Source: Agrobacterium larrymoorei (GTDB lineage: Bacteria > Pseudomonadota > Alphaproteobacteria > Rhizobiales > Rhizobiaceae). Taken from it: a stretch of 64,000 nt of DNA. A model generated the notes under the pieces. The model saw only the letters and a list, made by a program, of their open reading frames with translations, was not told the DNA's origin and did no database searches. Where the stretch lies: assembly GCF_030819275.1 (NCBI RefSeq), contig NZ_JAUTBL010000001.1, positions 1,270,501 through 1,334,500 on the forward strand, in the 5' to 3' direction. The translations under genes were made by a program, and so were the position numbers. Positions 1-7,621 of this stretch are shown here, in pieces (the stretch's first letter is position 1; the number at the start of each line of letters is the position of its first letter).

Positions 1-2
1 AA

Positions 3-167
3 GGTTGCGTCACGCTGCATACCAGTCTCTATGCCACGACCGTGTTGAATGCGGGCGACAGCTGTTATTTCGACAGCATGATGGGGCACGCGCTCGTCAG
101 CACCTCCGAGAATCCAGCGGTGATCCTCTGGGTATGTTCTAATGTTATAAGCCCCCTTGCGGGATAA
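3..167 (+). CDS. C-terminal fragment of a cupin-domain regulator (5' end outside window)
   Basis: An open frame enters from the left edge and ends at TAA 165-167, giving about 54 residues. It reads GCVTLHTSLY, then a segment with NAGDSCYFDSMMGHALVS, then an LWVCS-like end. This matches the last strands of the cupin_2 domain that closes many XRE/cupin transcriptional regulators, which sense a small ligand with the C-terminal beta-barrel. The DNA-binding part lies outside the window, so its targets cannot be judged. The tail after LWVCS is short and ordinary for the family. The next 120 bases hold no gene and lead to the IS630 relic. The family call rests only on the motif pattern of this tail. 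Confidence 0.6.
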   Translation, partial: GCVTLHTSLYATTVLNAGDSCYFDSMMGHALVSTSENPAVILWVCSNVISPLAG

Positions 168-288
168 GCGAAAGCATTGCGCGTGTCGCAAAACGACGCG
201 CTTGCAATTGAACGGACCCCCCGTCGCGGGTGGTGGCATGGTGAGTGTCATCGCAAAGATGACCACCTCACCGAGTGCTACGCCTTTA

Positions 289-957
289 GAGCGTTTCCCC
301 TTCACGCTGGATCATATCCACATGAGTTGAGGTAGTTCCGGGCTTTTTGTGGCTGGACCTGACCAATCAGCGTGCCGAGGCGATCCCATAGGCGGGTTAC
401 GGTTTTCTCGGCAGCTTTTCATGGGAGTGCCCTCAGCTTGGAGAAGGCCTTTTCTATGGGATTGAAGTCCGAGCTATATGGCGGAAGGGCATCATGGTCG
501 CACCTGCCGCTTCGATCATTTCTCGCGCTGCAGGTTGTTTGTGGCTGGATAGATTATCGAAAATGAAGGGCTGACTTGCTCGCGATGATTTCCTGGGCTG
601 CAAGAGCGTCACGAAGCTCAAACAACGTCCCATCCCGGTGCTCTGCAAGCCAGGCCATGATGAGAGGGCATGAGCTTCGATCTTGTGGGAGCTGCGGTCG
701 CCACCAAGCAGACCGGAACGAACGTTCCCCTACCGGATTTGCAGGCTATGCCAACGGCTTACGCTGGCCGCACTGACGCCGAAACCCTCCGCAGCCTCCC
801 TATGCGAAGCGCCGCCGTCAACTGCGGCAAGCACGCGCATGCGAAGACCAACGGAAAGCGCTTTCGACATATCTGCCGACCTCCATCGGCAGATAGTTTG
901 AATCAGAATGAAAGTGAGTTGAGAATCAATTTGATTCAATCCGTCAGGGAAACGCTC
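289..957. mobile_element. IS630-family element, decayed, flanked by TA
   Basis: Perfect 11-bp inverted ends are present: GAGCGTTTCCC at 289-299 and its reverse complement at 947-957. Weaker similarity continues inward for about 30 bases. The element is bounded on both sides by TA (287-288 and 958-959), the target duplication typical of IS630/Tc1-type transposition. At 669 bp it is shorter than the roughly 1.1 kb usual for the family, so internal DNA has been lost. It sits between the cupin regulator tail and the YcaO-TfuA locus. Confidence 0.75.
302..870 (-). pseudogene. IS630-family transposase remnant
   Basis: Read leftward from ATG 870, the frame encodes the N-terminal helix-turn-helix of IS630 transposases (MSKALSVGLRMRVLAAVDGG, then a segment like REAAEGFGVSAASVSRW). 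The catalytic part is then recovered in other frames: FDNLSSHK and MIEAAGA in one, and LPPYSSDFNPIEKAFSKLR in a second. The C-terminal part (TVTRLWDRLG, then ARNYLNSCGYDP, stop at 302-304) follows in yet another frame. At least two frameshifts and a missing central segment make the gene non-functional. The DFNPIEK motif with upstream FDNLSSHK is diagnostic for the family. Confidence 0.8.
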
Positions 958-968
958 TAGGCGCGACT

Positions 969-1220
969 TTAGTGCGATGCTCCGGAGATGAAGCTCGGCA
1001 CGTAATCCCCCTCACCGGTGCCTTCAGCACCATCCACTCCGCGTTTGCTGATTTCCTCAACCAGCGAACCTAAAGCCAAATCGAGGCAGTAGGTCGGAAA
1101 CTCAAGCTCGAGTTCCTTGGCACTGTTGCGCGCATATGTGACAAGCCGAGCAATCGAAACCAGCTCGTGTGCGATATCGCCGTTTTCGCCAGCATTTTTT
1201 TCAAGAGTGTCGAGCGCCAT
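969..1220 (-). CDS. small protein of unknown function downstream of tfuA
   Basis: An 83-residue ORF lies 119 bases after the TfuA-like gene on the same strand. The reading frame has TTG-ATG-ATG at 1226-1218; an AAGGA Shine-Dalgarno fits best with the third codon (ATG 1220), giving MALDTLEKNAG. The protein has a helical, Leu/Glu-rich middle (about residues 18-60, with one Cys in FPTYCLDLALGS). It ends in a Gly/Asp/Ser-rich tail (GAEGTGEGDYVPSFISGASH). I do not recognise a family. A helical first part with a small-residue tail is the general look of a RiPP precursor, and the position next to YcaO/TfuA makes it a candidate substrate, but this is inference. No terminator is visible between tfuA and this gene. 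Confidence 0.5.
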   Translation of the reverse strand: MALDTLEKNAGENGDIAHELVSIARLVTYARNSAKELELEFPTYCLDLALGSLVEEISKRGVDGAEGTGEGDYVPSFISGASH

Positions 1221-1345
1221 CATCAATCCTTCATTCCAAACCGAAATTCTACGGCGAAGGATAAATTAGAACTTCTGCGATTGCGCGTGACATAGGCGTG
1301 ACACAGCTTGGAGTGCCGTACAGGATCAGATTACAACCTGCGACG

Positions 1346-2050
1346 TTAAAGGATTTTCCGCCACTGCATTGTCGAGGCGAAGGTCCAGTCCGCGGGAACT
1401 TGCACGCACTTGTCGTCAGCCGCCGCTATGGCGTCCAGCAATTTTAATCCATCGAGCCGTTTCTGGTTGATAGCGTTAGTCCGCAACAACACTTCTAGGC
1501 GTTCTCGCGATGAATGTTCCGGCAGGTTGGCATTGGCGACGATCGCCCGGTAAGTCCGCTCCTTAAAGAACATGAGTTCAGCGCTTGCCCTGAGGCTCGC
1601 ATATTCCGCGTGGTCAAGTTCACGCCGCAACGACAGGTCATCGAGTGTTGCGAAGACATTCACCAAGGGCTCGGACAGCGACACATAGTTCATCTCCCGT
1701 GGACCATGGATTTGGGCGACATCGGAATCGTCAACCCGTTCGCCACTGGCATAACGGCTATAAATTTTGCCAATCCCGATCATCCCGAATGCTGCACATT
1801 CCGCAGCCCTCAGAGCGCCCATACTGCTTGAGCCATAGACGCGAGCGCCCTGAGAGAGAGCAAATAGGATTTCCTTATGCCAGATCGGAGCTACATCCTC
1901 AAAATTACCGTCGATCAGGCCGATCACAGTCGCGCCGTCATTAACCGCGGCCAGGATATCTCTGTGCTTGGCCGGCCCGCGGACTTCGACGTCCGCCGGG
2001 ACCAAATGCACTGCATCCGGAAGCGTGGGGCCGACAAAGACAAGCTTCAT
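1346..2050 (-). CDS. TfuA-like protein (YcaO partner)
   Basis: This 234-residue protein has the TfuA signature: an N-terminal LVFVGPTLP, then IGLIDGNFEDVAPIWHKEIL (about residues 43-62) and GSSSMGALRAAECAAFGMIG (about 73-92). TfuA was first linked to trifolitoxin production in Rhizobium. In characterised systems it works with YcaO in ATP-dependent peptide-backbone thioamidation, where it is thought to help deliver sulfide. Its ATG overlaps the YcaO stop codon (ATGA, 2047-2050), so the two are translationally coupled. Length is normal for the family. The C-terminal 70 residues are less conserved. The family call is strong; the substrate is unknown. Confidence 0.9.
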   Translation of the reverse strand: MKLVFVGPTLPDAVHLVPADVEVRGPAKHRDILAAVNDGATVIGLIDGNFEDVAPIWHKEILFALSQGARVYGSSSMGALRAAECAAFGMIGIGKIYSRYASGERVDDSDVAQIHGPREMNYVSLSEPLVNVFATLDDLSLRRELDHAEYASLRASAELMFFKERTYRAIVANANLPEHSSRERLEVLLRTNAINQKRLDGLKLLDAIAAADDKCVQVPADWTFASTMQWRKIL

Positions 2051-3273
2051 AGTGAAAATAGCGCCTTCGATATGCCCCTAGCCCCAAACCGTCTTTTTCG
2101 CTCTCCCGGCGGATTCTCGAGGTCGGGCACCAAGACTTTGGCGACTGAGAATGGAAAGTCCGTTGATGTCAGAGGCACGACGATAACAGAATCAATAGAT
2201 GCAGCTTTAAGATGCTTGAGCACGGTATCGAACATGTCTTCCATCGGTCCAAGGCCAATGGTGTTGCGGGAAGGGAGAGGCTTCGGCTCGGCTTTCATGT
2301 AGCTCAAAATCTCCCGTGGGAGGGGGCGCTCGAAAGTGTCCGGATAGATGTCATCCCTCGCGCCGCTGATATACGTGAGGCGGGATTGAATCGCTTCCGT
2401 GATTGCCCGGATCGCGGCCCGCGCAGGATCCAGATGCGCACCACTTCCCTTGGTTACGTCGATAAAGCGCGAAGTGCTTCTTGATGTGATTGAGGTCGGC
2501 CCCAAAAACGCTACAAAACATGCGATGCCGATGTCGCTGGTAATGTCGAATAAACGGAGTTTCAGATCCGCGCTTTCAATCTTGGTGATGAGCCCATCTA
2601 TAATTGGATCCAGAAGGCTGCGAGGGTCGAGGCAGGTCTTAAGGCGCTGTTCCGCGTTCGCTATGTTCCACAAAGTTTCCGCATCGCGTTCGATGCGTTC
2701 CAGCACTCCATGGAGGCTTGCCTCCAGGAGCGTATTTCCAGATGCAAGGCCATCAGAAGACTGCCAGAACCGAGGTGCTTCGGGGGTGCGATCCAGGATG
2801 ACAGCTTCATAGGGAACCCAGGTTTCAGCTTTGGATAAAACATTTCGTCCCTGAACCCATGTTAGCATCTCGTCGTTAGCTACGTCGTTCTGACCTTGGG
2901 CGATAAGACCCGCGAGGTTATCGACAACCCGCCCTTCCAGTTCGAGGCTTGCTTGTGTTGTAGTGACCGTGTCGATCGATGGACTGCCGGCGATGGCGCG
3001 CTCAAGCGCCTCCATCGTCGCAGACACTTTAGCATCAGCATCAGTGATGCCCTTGCCGTGATGGATGACGATCGAACGAGCGTTAGGAGCGACCGCGCTC
3101 CAGACGGGAACCCCGACGTTATCGAGACCGGTCAATCGAGATACGCGAGTGATCCCGTAGCGTGGCAGGAAGGATGCGACGCGACCCAGCGTCTCTTCGG
3201 GGGGGCAGAGACGGGCCGAGTAAGTGGAGGAGCAGGCCTCAGGAAGTTCCGGCATCTGATCGTTTAACAACAC
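2047..3273 (-). CDS. YcaO-domain peptide-modifying enzyme
   Basis: A 408-residue YcaO protein. The ATP/Mg-binding motifs are present: SATMEALER (residues 84-92), GLASGN...E...ERIERD (175-197) and RAITEAIQSR (289-298). YcaO enzymes activate backbone amides with ATP; with TfuA the expected product is a thioamide, and without a partner cyclodehydratase an azoline is less likely. The C terminus ends KALFSL and lacks the PxPxP tail of azoline-forming YcaOs, in line with a TfuA-type enzyme. The longest start is GTG 3273, preceded by a GGGAAG-like site; an in-frame ATG at 3255 has no ribosome site. It lies 30 bases after the 72-codon ORF and overlaps tfuA by four bases. Confidence 0.9.
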   Translation of the reverse strand: MLLNDQMPELPEACSSTYSARLCPPEETLGRVASFLPRYGITRVSRLTGLDNVGVPVWSAVAPNARSIVIHHGKGITDADAKVSATMEALERAIAGSPSIDTVTTTQASLELEGRVVDNLAGLIAQGQNDVANDEMLTWVQGRNVLSKAETWVPYEAVILDRTPEAPRFWQSSDGLASGNTLLEASLHGVLERIERDAETLWNIANAEQRLKTCLDPRSLLDPIIDGLITKIESADLKLRLFDITSDIGIACFVAFLGPTSITSRSTSRFIDVTKGSGAHLDPARAAIRAITEAIQSRLTYISGARDDIYPDTFERPLPREILSYMKAEPKPLPSRNTIGLGPMEDMFDTVLKHLKAASIDSVIVVPLTSTDFPFSVAKVLVPDLENPPGERKRRFGARGISKALFSL

Positions 3274-3303
3274 TGTCTTCCCGAGGCCGCGTCATTGGCT
3301 CAA

Positions 3304-3522
3304 TTATCCGTCGAGATGACCGGAGAACGCGTCGTCTGCTGATTTCACGGCGACAGCGAAATCCACGCCTTTGATGATCGCGGCTCCACCAGCGCGCAGT
3401 TTAGTCGCCGCCTCCAGCGCGCTTCCTGCCGGGGGCTGAAACGGTTTGACAGTTCCCGCATCAAGATCTGCAACCCATAGGCCAGACTCCCCTGGCGCTC
3501 CGATAACGAAGATTCTTGCCAT
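3304..3522 (-). CDS. 72-aa protein upstream of ycaO, possible YcaO/TfuA substrate
   Basis: This small ORF has an AAGAAGGA Shine-Dalgarno 8 bases before ATG 3522. It sits between the BTAD regulator (stop 3553) and ycaO (start 3273) on the same strand, so it is very likely translated. It begins MARIFVIGAPGESGLWVADL, continues through an Ala/Gly-rich middle (SALEAATKLRAGGAAIIKG) and ends SADDAFSGHLDG. It contains no Cys, so a lanthionine-type product is excluded. I do not recognise a named family. A small ORF just before ycaO is the classic position of a RiPP precursor, but its content also fits a small folded beta-alpha protein. It could instead be an accessory binding protein for the YcaO-TfuA complex. 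Confidence 0.65.
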   Translation of the reverse strand: MARIFVIGAPGESGLWVADLDAGTVKPFQPPAGSALEAATKLRAGGAAIIKGVDFAVAVKSADDAFSGHLDG

Positions 3523-3552
3523 GCTAAAAATCCTTCTTTTGGCACATTTGCT

Positions 3553-5508
3553 TCAAAACCCTGCTTTACGCAGGCCATCACGGTAGTGATCTTTTTGCCA
3601 TTGCTCCTTAAAAGGCACGGCGGTCAGCCAGGTATCCACATCGAAGTCGGGATTGGTTTCCCGAGCTTTGCGCACGAAGCTCTTCGCCCGTTTCTGGTCG
3701 CCAATCATCGCCCAGCTTGCAGCGGATAGGCGGTTAGCAAGCCCACTGTCGGCCATTCGTTTGATATAGGATAAGGCTTGCTCATACTCTTCCAAGCAGT
3801 AGCTCGCGCCGGCTGCTGTCCAAAGGTAGACATCGGGGCTCAAGGGGTTGAGCTCGATAGCTTTTTCGATTTTCTCAAGTGCCAGGCCGGGCTTGGACGC
3901 ATGGACAAGCGTGTCAGCGTAGTCGGCGGTGACGTCGGCATAATGGGGGCTCAGCGTCTCGGCTAGCTCCAAGGCCTCAACGCTTTCATCGATGGCGCCT
4001 AAGAGCATCTTGGCAACACCCAGTTCTCTGTAGCCCCCGACCATGTCTTGGCCGGCCGCGATCGCCTTGTTGGCATGTTTCTCGGCTTCTTTGAGGAGTT
4101 CAGTGTCGCCACGCGCCGTGATCAGCCATTCCCTTGAATATGTTCGAGCAATACCGCTCAATGCTGGCGCGAAATAGGGAGCGTGATTAAGCGCTGTTCG
4201 GAATTCTTTGCGTGCACGGCGAATCTCTGGAAGACCAAGGTTCTTGAGATGTCGCTGTCCGAGCAGGTAGTGGTGGTATGCGGCCGGGATTTGCTCAAAA
4301 TATTCTCGTGCCAGCTCGTTGCGTTCTATCTCTCCGGTGATCGCCATGGAAATTCGGCGGGCTATCTGCCGACGCTGGACCGCCAGACTATCTTTGTCCA
4401 TGTCGTAACGGTCCGCCCAGATGACCTCATCGTTTGCGAAGTAAACCAGCTGTACGAAGAGGCTGCGTTGGGCGCCGCGGCCTGAAAGCCTGGTATCCAG
4501 CACGTATGAGATGGAATGCTGCGCGATTGTGTTGGCCTTGTCCGAATGCCGCCCGATCTGGGCGGCTGTGTAGGGAGCGACCACAGACACCGAGGTCAAG
4601 GAACACAGCGCGATGGTGACGTCCTCGATAAGGGCGTCAGCGAAAGGGAGAAACGGCAGGTTACGGGTAATGCTCTCCACCGGCGGCAGGAGCACAAGTC
4701 TCGGGATGGGCCGCTTAAGACCTGCGTCTGCTTTCGCGCGCGACCGGTCCTCAATGCCTTGCTGCGGAATGGAAATAAGACTGCGCTGCTTCTCAAAGAC
4801 TTTTTTGACGACATTCAAGGCATGAACATCAGGACCAAGCGTCAGGTCGCCCCACAGCTTTTGTTTCTGGCCGTCATAGATGTTTCGGAAGGCCTCTACC
4901 CTTCCCTCAGTAGAGTAAGTCTCCGCGAGCAAGCAGACGATCATTTCATCGTCCGGGTCGTGCTGAAATATCCGTAGCGCCGCATCCTTGACGAGCGCGA
5001 TATCTTGCGCGGATTTCACGACCGGTATCGCAGTTATCAAGGCTTCCCGTAACCGGGACAGGTGTTGTGCCCTTTGCTGCCCAATCCAGGCTGAAAGTGC
5101 AGCTCCTGTGCTGTCAACGTTTTCGAGAAACACGTGACTGAAGAGGCCAATCAACGCGCGCAGATCAATCAGAGGGTCCGAAGAAGTCGGGGCTTGCAAT
5201 CCCGCGATGTCGCAATCCATCGCCTCGGCATTGAGCTTTACATCGGAAGCAGTAATTTCAACGAATTGCTGACCCAACTCCTGTTGGCGGCTGTCTATCC
5301 TCGATAGTGACTTGCGCATATTGGTATATGCCTGCGCTGGCTCGACCGCATCCCATAGCAGCTTCGACAAAGCCGCCCGCGATTGAGCGGGTTGCGGGTG
5401 GGCAAACAGATAGGCAAGAATGATCAAGCCCTTTTCGGGGAAGGCAACAGCGTTCCCCGAAGGATCGAGGAGCCTCAACTCTCCTAATGTCAGCAACCTG
5501 AACGCCAT
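3553..5508 (-). CDS. BTAD (SARP-like) transcriptional regulator with TPR repeats
   Basis: A 651-residue regulator. Residues 1-95 form the winged-helix trans-reg type domain (MAFRLLTLGELRLLDPSGNA, ALSKLLWDAVEPAQAYTNMR). Residues 96-240 are the bacterial transcriptional activator domain, including LFQHDPDDEMIVCLLAETY-like helices. A middle beta/alpha section (about 270-390, LPFADALIEDVTIALCSLTS, ISYVLDTRLSGRG) resembles the region of adenylate-cyclase-related regulators. From about 405 come several TPR-like helix pairs (HYLLGQRHLKNLG, ELGVAKMLLGAIDESVEALE, AIELNPLSPDVYLWTAAGAS). No cyclase catalytic domain is visible. It precedes the 72-codon ORF, ycaO and tfuA in the same direction, so it probably controls that set. 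A GGGGAG site lies just before the ATG. Confidence 0.8.
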   Translation of the reverse strand: MAFRLLTLGELRLLDPSGNAVAFPEKGLIILAYLFAHPQPAQSRAALSKLLWDAVEPAQAYTNMRKSLSRIDSRQQELGQQFVEITASDVKLNAEAMDCDIAGLQAPTSSDPLIDLRALIGLFSHVFLENVDSTGAALSAWIGQQRAQHLSRLREALITAIPVVKSAQDIALVKDAALRIFQHDPDDEMIVCLLAETYSTEGRVEAFRNIYDGQKQKLWGDLTLGPDVHALNVVKKVFEKQRSLISIPQQGIEDRSRAKADAGLKRPIPRLVLLPPVESITRNLPFLPFADALIEDVTIALCSLTSVSVVAPYTAAQIGRHSDKANTIAQHSISYVLDTRLSGRGAQRSLFVQLVYFANDEVIWADRYDMDKDSLAVQRRQIARRISMAITGEIERNELAREYFEQIPAAYHHYLLGQRHLKNLGLPEIRRARKEFRTALNHAPYFAPALSGIARTYSREWLITARGDTELLKEAEKHANKAIAAGQDMVGGYRELGVAKMLLGAIDESVEALELAETLSPHYADVTADYADTLVHASKPGLALEKIEKAIELNPLSPDVYLWTAAGASYCLEEYEQALSYIKRMADSGLANRLSAASWAMIGDQKRAKSFVRKARETNPDFDVDTWLTAVPFKEQWQKDHYRDGLRKAGF

Positions 5509-5559
5509 TGCTCCCCACTACAGTTCGGTGATGGTTGTCCGAAAGCCCAGCTCTGCGAT

Positions 5560-6021
5560 CTAGCTGTTCAACCTGACTTCCACCGATGAACGCCCTTCAG
5601 GGGCAATCGTTACAAGCTCGTCCATCTCGGCCATAGCCTTTACCAGCGCCACAATCTTTTGGCGGACGTTTGCATCGGGAATTTTTAGAAACGACTGGTT
5701 TAGGGCCATACCCTCGCGGGATTGAAGAAATTGCGAGACGTAGCTCATCGCCGTAAAGTCGCCGATCCCTGCCATAGTGACCGGTTCTTCACTCTCCTGA
5801 TTGAAGAAGAAGCTTGGTGGAACGCCGAGCACATTTGCGATTTTTTGCAGGCGGCTTGCGCCAACACGGTTCGTGCCCTTCTCGTATTTCTGGACCTGTT
5901 GAAACGTCACGCCGAGCTCGTTCGCCAACTGCGTCTGGCTCAACTTCAGCATTATGCGACGCATCCGGATGCGTCCGCCGACGAAGACATCGATCGCATC
6001 GGGACTTCTTTTTGGGGCCAT
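5560..6021 (-). CDS. XRE-family transcriptional regulator
   Basis: A 153-residue protein with an N-terminal HTH_3 domain (residues about 10-70: RIRMRRIMLKLSQTQLANEL, GVTFQQVQKYEKGTNRVGAS). It belongs to the common rhizobial group of single-HTH regulators with a short C-terminal tail. The recognition helix segment TFQQVQKYEKGTNR is intact. It is upstream of, and in the same direction as, the BTAD regulator (52 bases between stop and next start), so it may be co-transcribed with the YcaO-TfuA genes or repress them. AGGAGT precedes the ATG by about eight bases. No ligand-binding domain can be assigned to residues 75-153. Confidence 0.85.
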   Translation of the reverse strand: MAPKRSPDAIDVFVGGRIRMRRIMLKLSQTQLANELGVTFQQVQKYEKGTNRVGASRLQKIANVLGVPPSFFFNQESEEPVTMAGIGDFTAMSYVSQFLQSREGMALNQSFLKIPDANVRQKIVALVKAMAEMDELVTIAPEGRSSVEVRLNS

Positions 6022-6406
6022 GGATGAACTCCTAACACGACACGGTTTTTATGTTGCAGAGAAACGCCGTCGGCGTAGCTCGGGAAACACGAATTTAATA
6101 CACAGCTTGTATTGAAAGTTAGTAAAATTTCAATCTTTAGTATATGCACATTTGGGAATTCAATAAAAATTACTTAAGTCTAGCAAGCGCTGCTCTGACG
6201 CTTCTGGATGAGAACGGAGGCGATGGGCTGCTGGTCTCGGCCGCAGGCAGGCTAAATTTCTGGAATGAAGGCCCAGGGTGACGGAGGCCGTTGTGGCACC
6301 TCCCTCAAGTGGCAACCCAGCTTGGGAATTAGGTTCGAGTGCCATCACTTAACGGGGGCAGCGGTTGGTGCATGTTCAAGGCGCTCTCGTCCAGCGCCAC
6401 ATCCAA
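6022..6406. other. gene-poor stretch between XRE regulator and diguanylate cyclase
   Basis: The first 150 bases are AT-rich, as expected of the promoter region of the leftward XRE gene. The remaining part holds short overlapping frames on both strands without a convincing ribosome site or recognisable protein. I see no repeat or RNA gene here. Confidence 0.4.
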
Positions 6407-7621
6407 TCAGGATGCTCCCGTCGCCACTACCCGCAACTGATGATGCAGGGGATCGGCTGAAGGGTGCAGCAGCAACTCGTTCGGCGGTGCGGTCTCAACG
6501 CGATTCCGCCCAAGGGCTTTTGCCCGGTACAGCGCGCCATCGGCGCTTGCAAGCATCTCGGCGAGGTCGTGGCAGTCCGGTGCCGCAAGGCCGATACTAA
6601 CGGTGGCCCGGGTTTTCAACCCCTCTGCCTGAGCGGCTGCTTTTGCGAACCGGCTTGCGATCGCCGAGGCGCGACTGAGAGCTTGGGAATGGTCGCACCC
6701 TGGCAGAAGCGCAGCGAATTCCTCACCGCCCAGCCGGACAATAAGCGCTTCGGGCCCCGCTTCTTCGCGGGCGGTTTCGGCGAACAGCTGCAAAACCTTA
6801 TCTCCGGTTGGATGTCCATGACGGTCGTTGATCGCCTTGAAGTGGTCGAGGTCGAAAGCGAGCAAGGAGACGGGGTCACCATGCCGCTCGCGGAGGATCC
6901 GAGATGCCTGCTCAAAAAAGGCGTGACGGTTTGCAAGCCCGGTCAACTGATCGGTTTGTGACATGCGGAGCAGGTGGAGCTTTTCCTCCTCTCGAATAAT
7001 CATCAGAAAGGACATCGGCATCGCTACCGAGTACAAGGCAGCCTCGTACATCGTCGCCTTTCCGATGATGGAGATAATATCTTGCCCGTACCGCTCAAGG
7101 AGGACAGGGGCAATGAACGCCCGGCCAAGGTAGAACAAGGCATGGAAAGCCGAGATCGATACGGCGATCGGACGTGAGCGCAATCGCTGGACCGTGCGGC
7201 TCCGCAGAAGTATCCATGCTGTCAGGCCGCAGGTCAGGGCGATGGGGATAGAAGAGATATGGTTCCAGAAGGCGGCAGGGAAGTGCGTGCCAACGATCGC
7301 CCAGGCGATGGCTAGGAAGCTTAGCGCTGCGGCGGACGACCAGAAATACCGGTGACCGTCAAGGCCAGCGAAGGCGTTAAGGACAAGAAGGTAGCCCAAC
7401 ATCATTAGGATGTTGATCATCCCCATGCCGAGCGCGACCGGAAAGTGGCTGCGGTTCATTGCAAACATGCAGCCGAGAACAAACACGAAGAGTGCCGCGA
7501 CCAGAACATCGAGCACGCGTGCGCGACCTGGATGAGCCTGCCTTTCCCAAAGGAGAAGCGACGCTGACACCAGGAGCGTTCCGACAGTTAAGTACCAAAG
7601 GGTTTGTAAATCGATCTGCAT
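6407..7621 (-). CDS. membrane-anchored diguanylate cyclase (GGDEF)
   Basis: A 404-residue protein. Residues 1-210 contain about six hydrophobic segments (for example TVGTLLVSASLLL, VAALFVFVLGCMF, ILMMLGYLLVL) with no periplasmic sensor loop of note. Residues 223-385 are a GGDEF domain (DQLTGLANRHAF, FDLDHFKAINDRHGHPTGD, RLGGEEFAALLPGC), with the active motif GGEEF at 298-302. It should make cyclic di-GMP from two GTP at the inner membrane. The usual RxxD product-inhibition site would end six residues before GGEEF; the residues there are GPEA, so that inhibition site is absent. No EAL domain follows. It is transcribed alone, away from the FecI gene. Confidence 0.9.
   Translation of the reverse strand: MQIDLQTLWYLTVGTLLVSASLLLWERQAHPGRARVLDVLVAALFVFVLGCMFAMNRSHFPVALGMGMINILMMLGYLLVLNAFAGLDGHRYFWSSAAALSFLAIAWAIVGTHFPAAFWNHISSIPIALTCGLTAWILLRSRTVQRLRSRPIAVSISAFHALFYLGRAFIAPVLLERYGQDIISIIGKATMYEAALYSVAMPMSFLMIIREEEKLHLLRMSQTDQLTGLANRHAFFEQASRILRERHGDPVSLLAFDLDHFKAINDRHGHPTGDKVLQLFAETAREEAGPEALIVRLGGEEFAALLPGCDHSQALSRASAIASRFAKAAAQAEGLKTRATVSIGLAAPDCHDLAEMLASADGALYRAKALGRNRVETAPPNELLLHPSADPLHHQLRVVATGAS

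Noticed and set aside
1346..3273. YcaO-TfuA locus considered as a trifolitoxin cluster
   Set aside because: No TfxA-like precursor, dehydrogenase, protease or exporter genes accompany it; only tfuA and ycaO are shared.
6160..6348. 62-codon frame on the minus strand
   Set aside because: No ribosome site, no recognisable protein, and overlapping frames of equal quality on the other strand.
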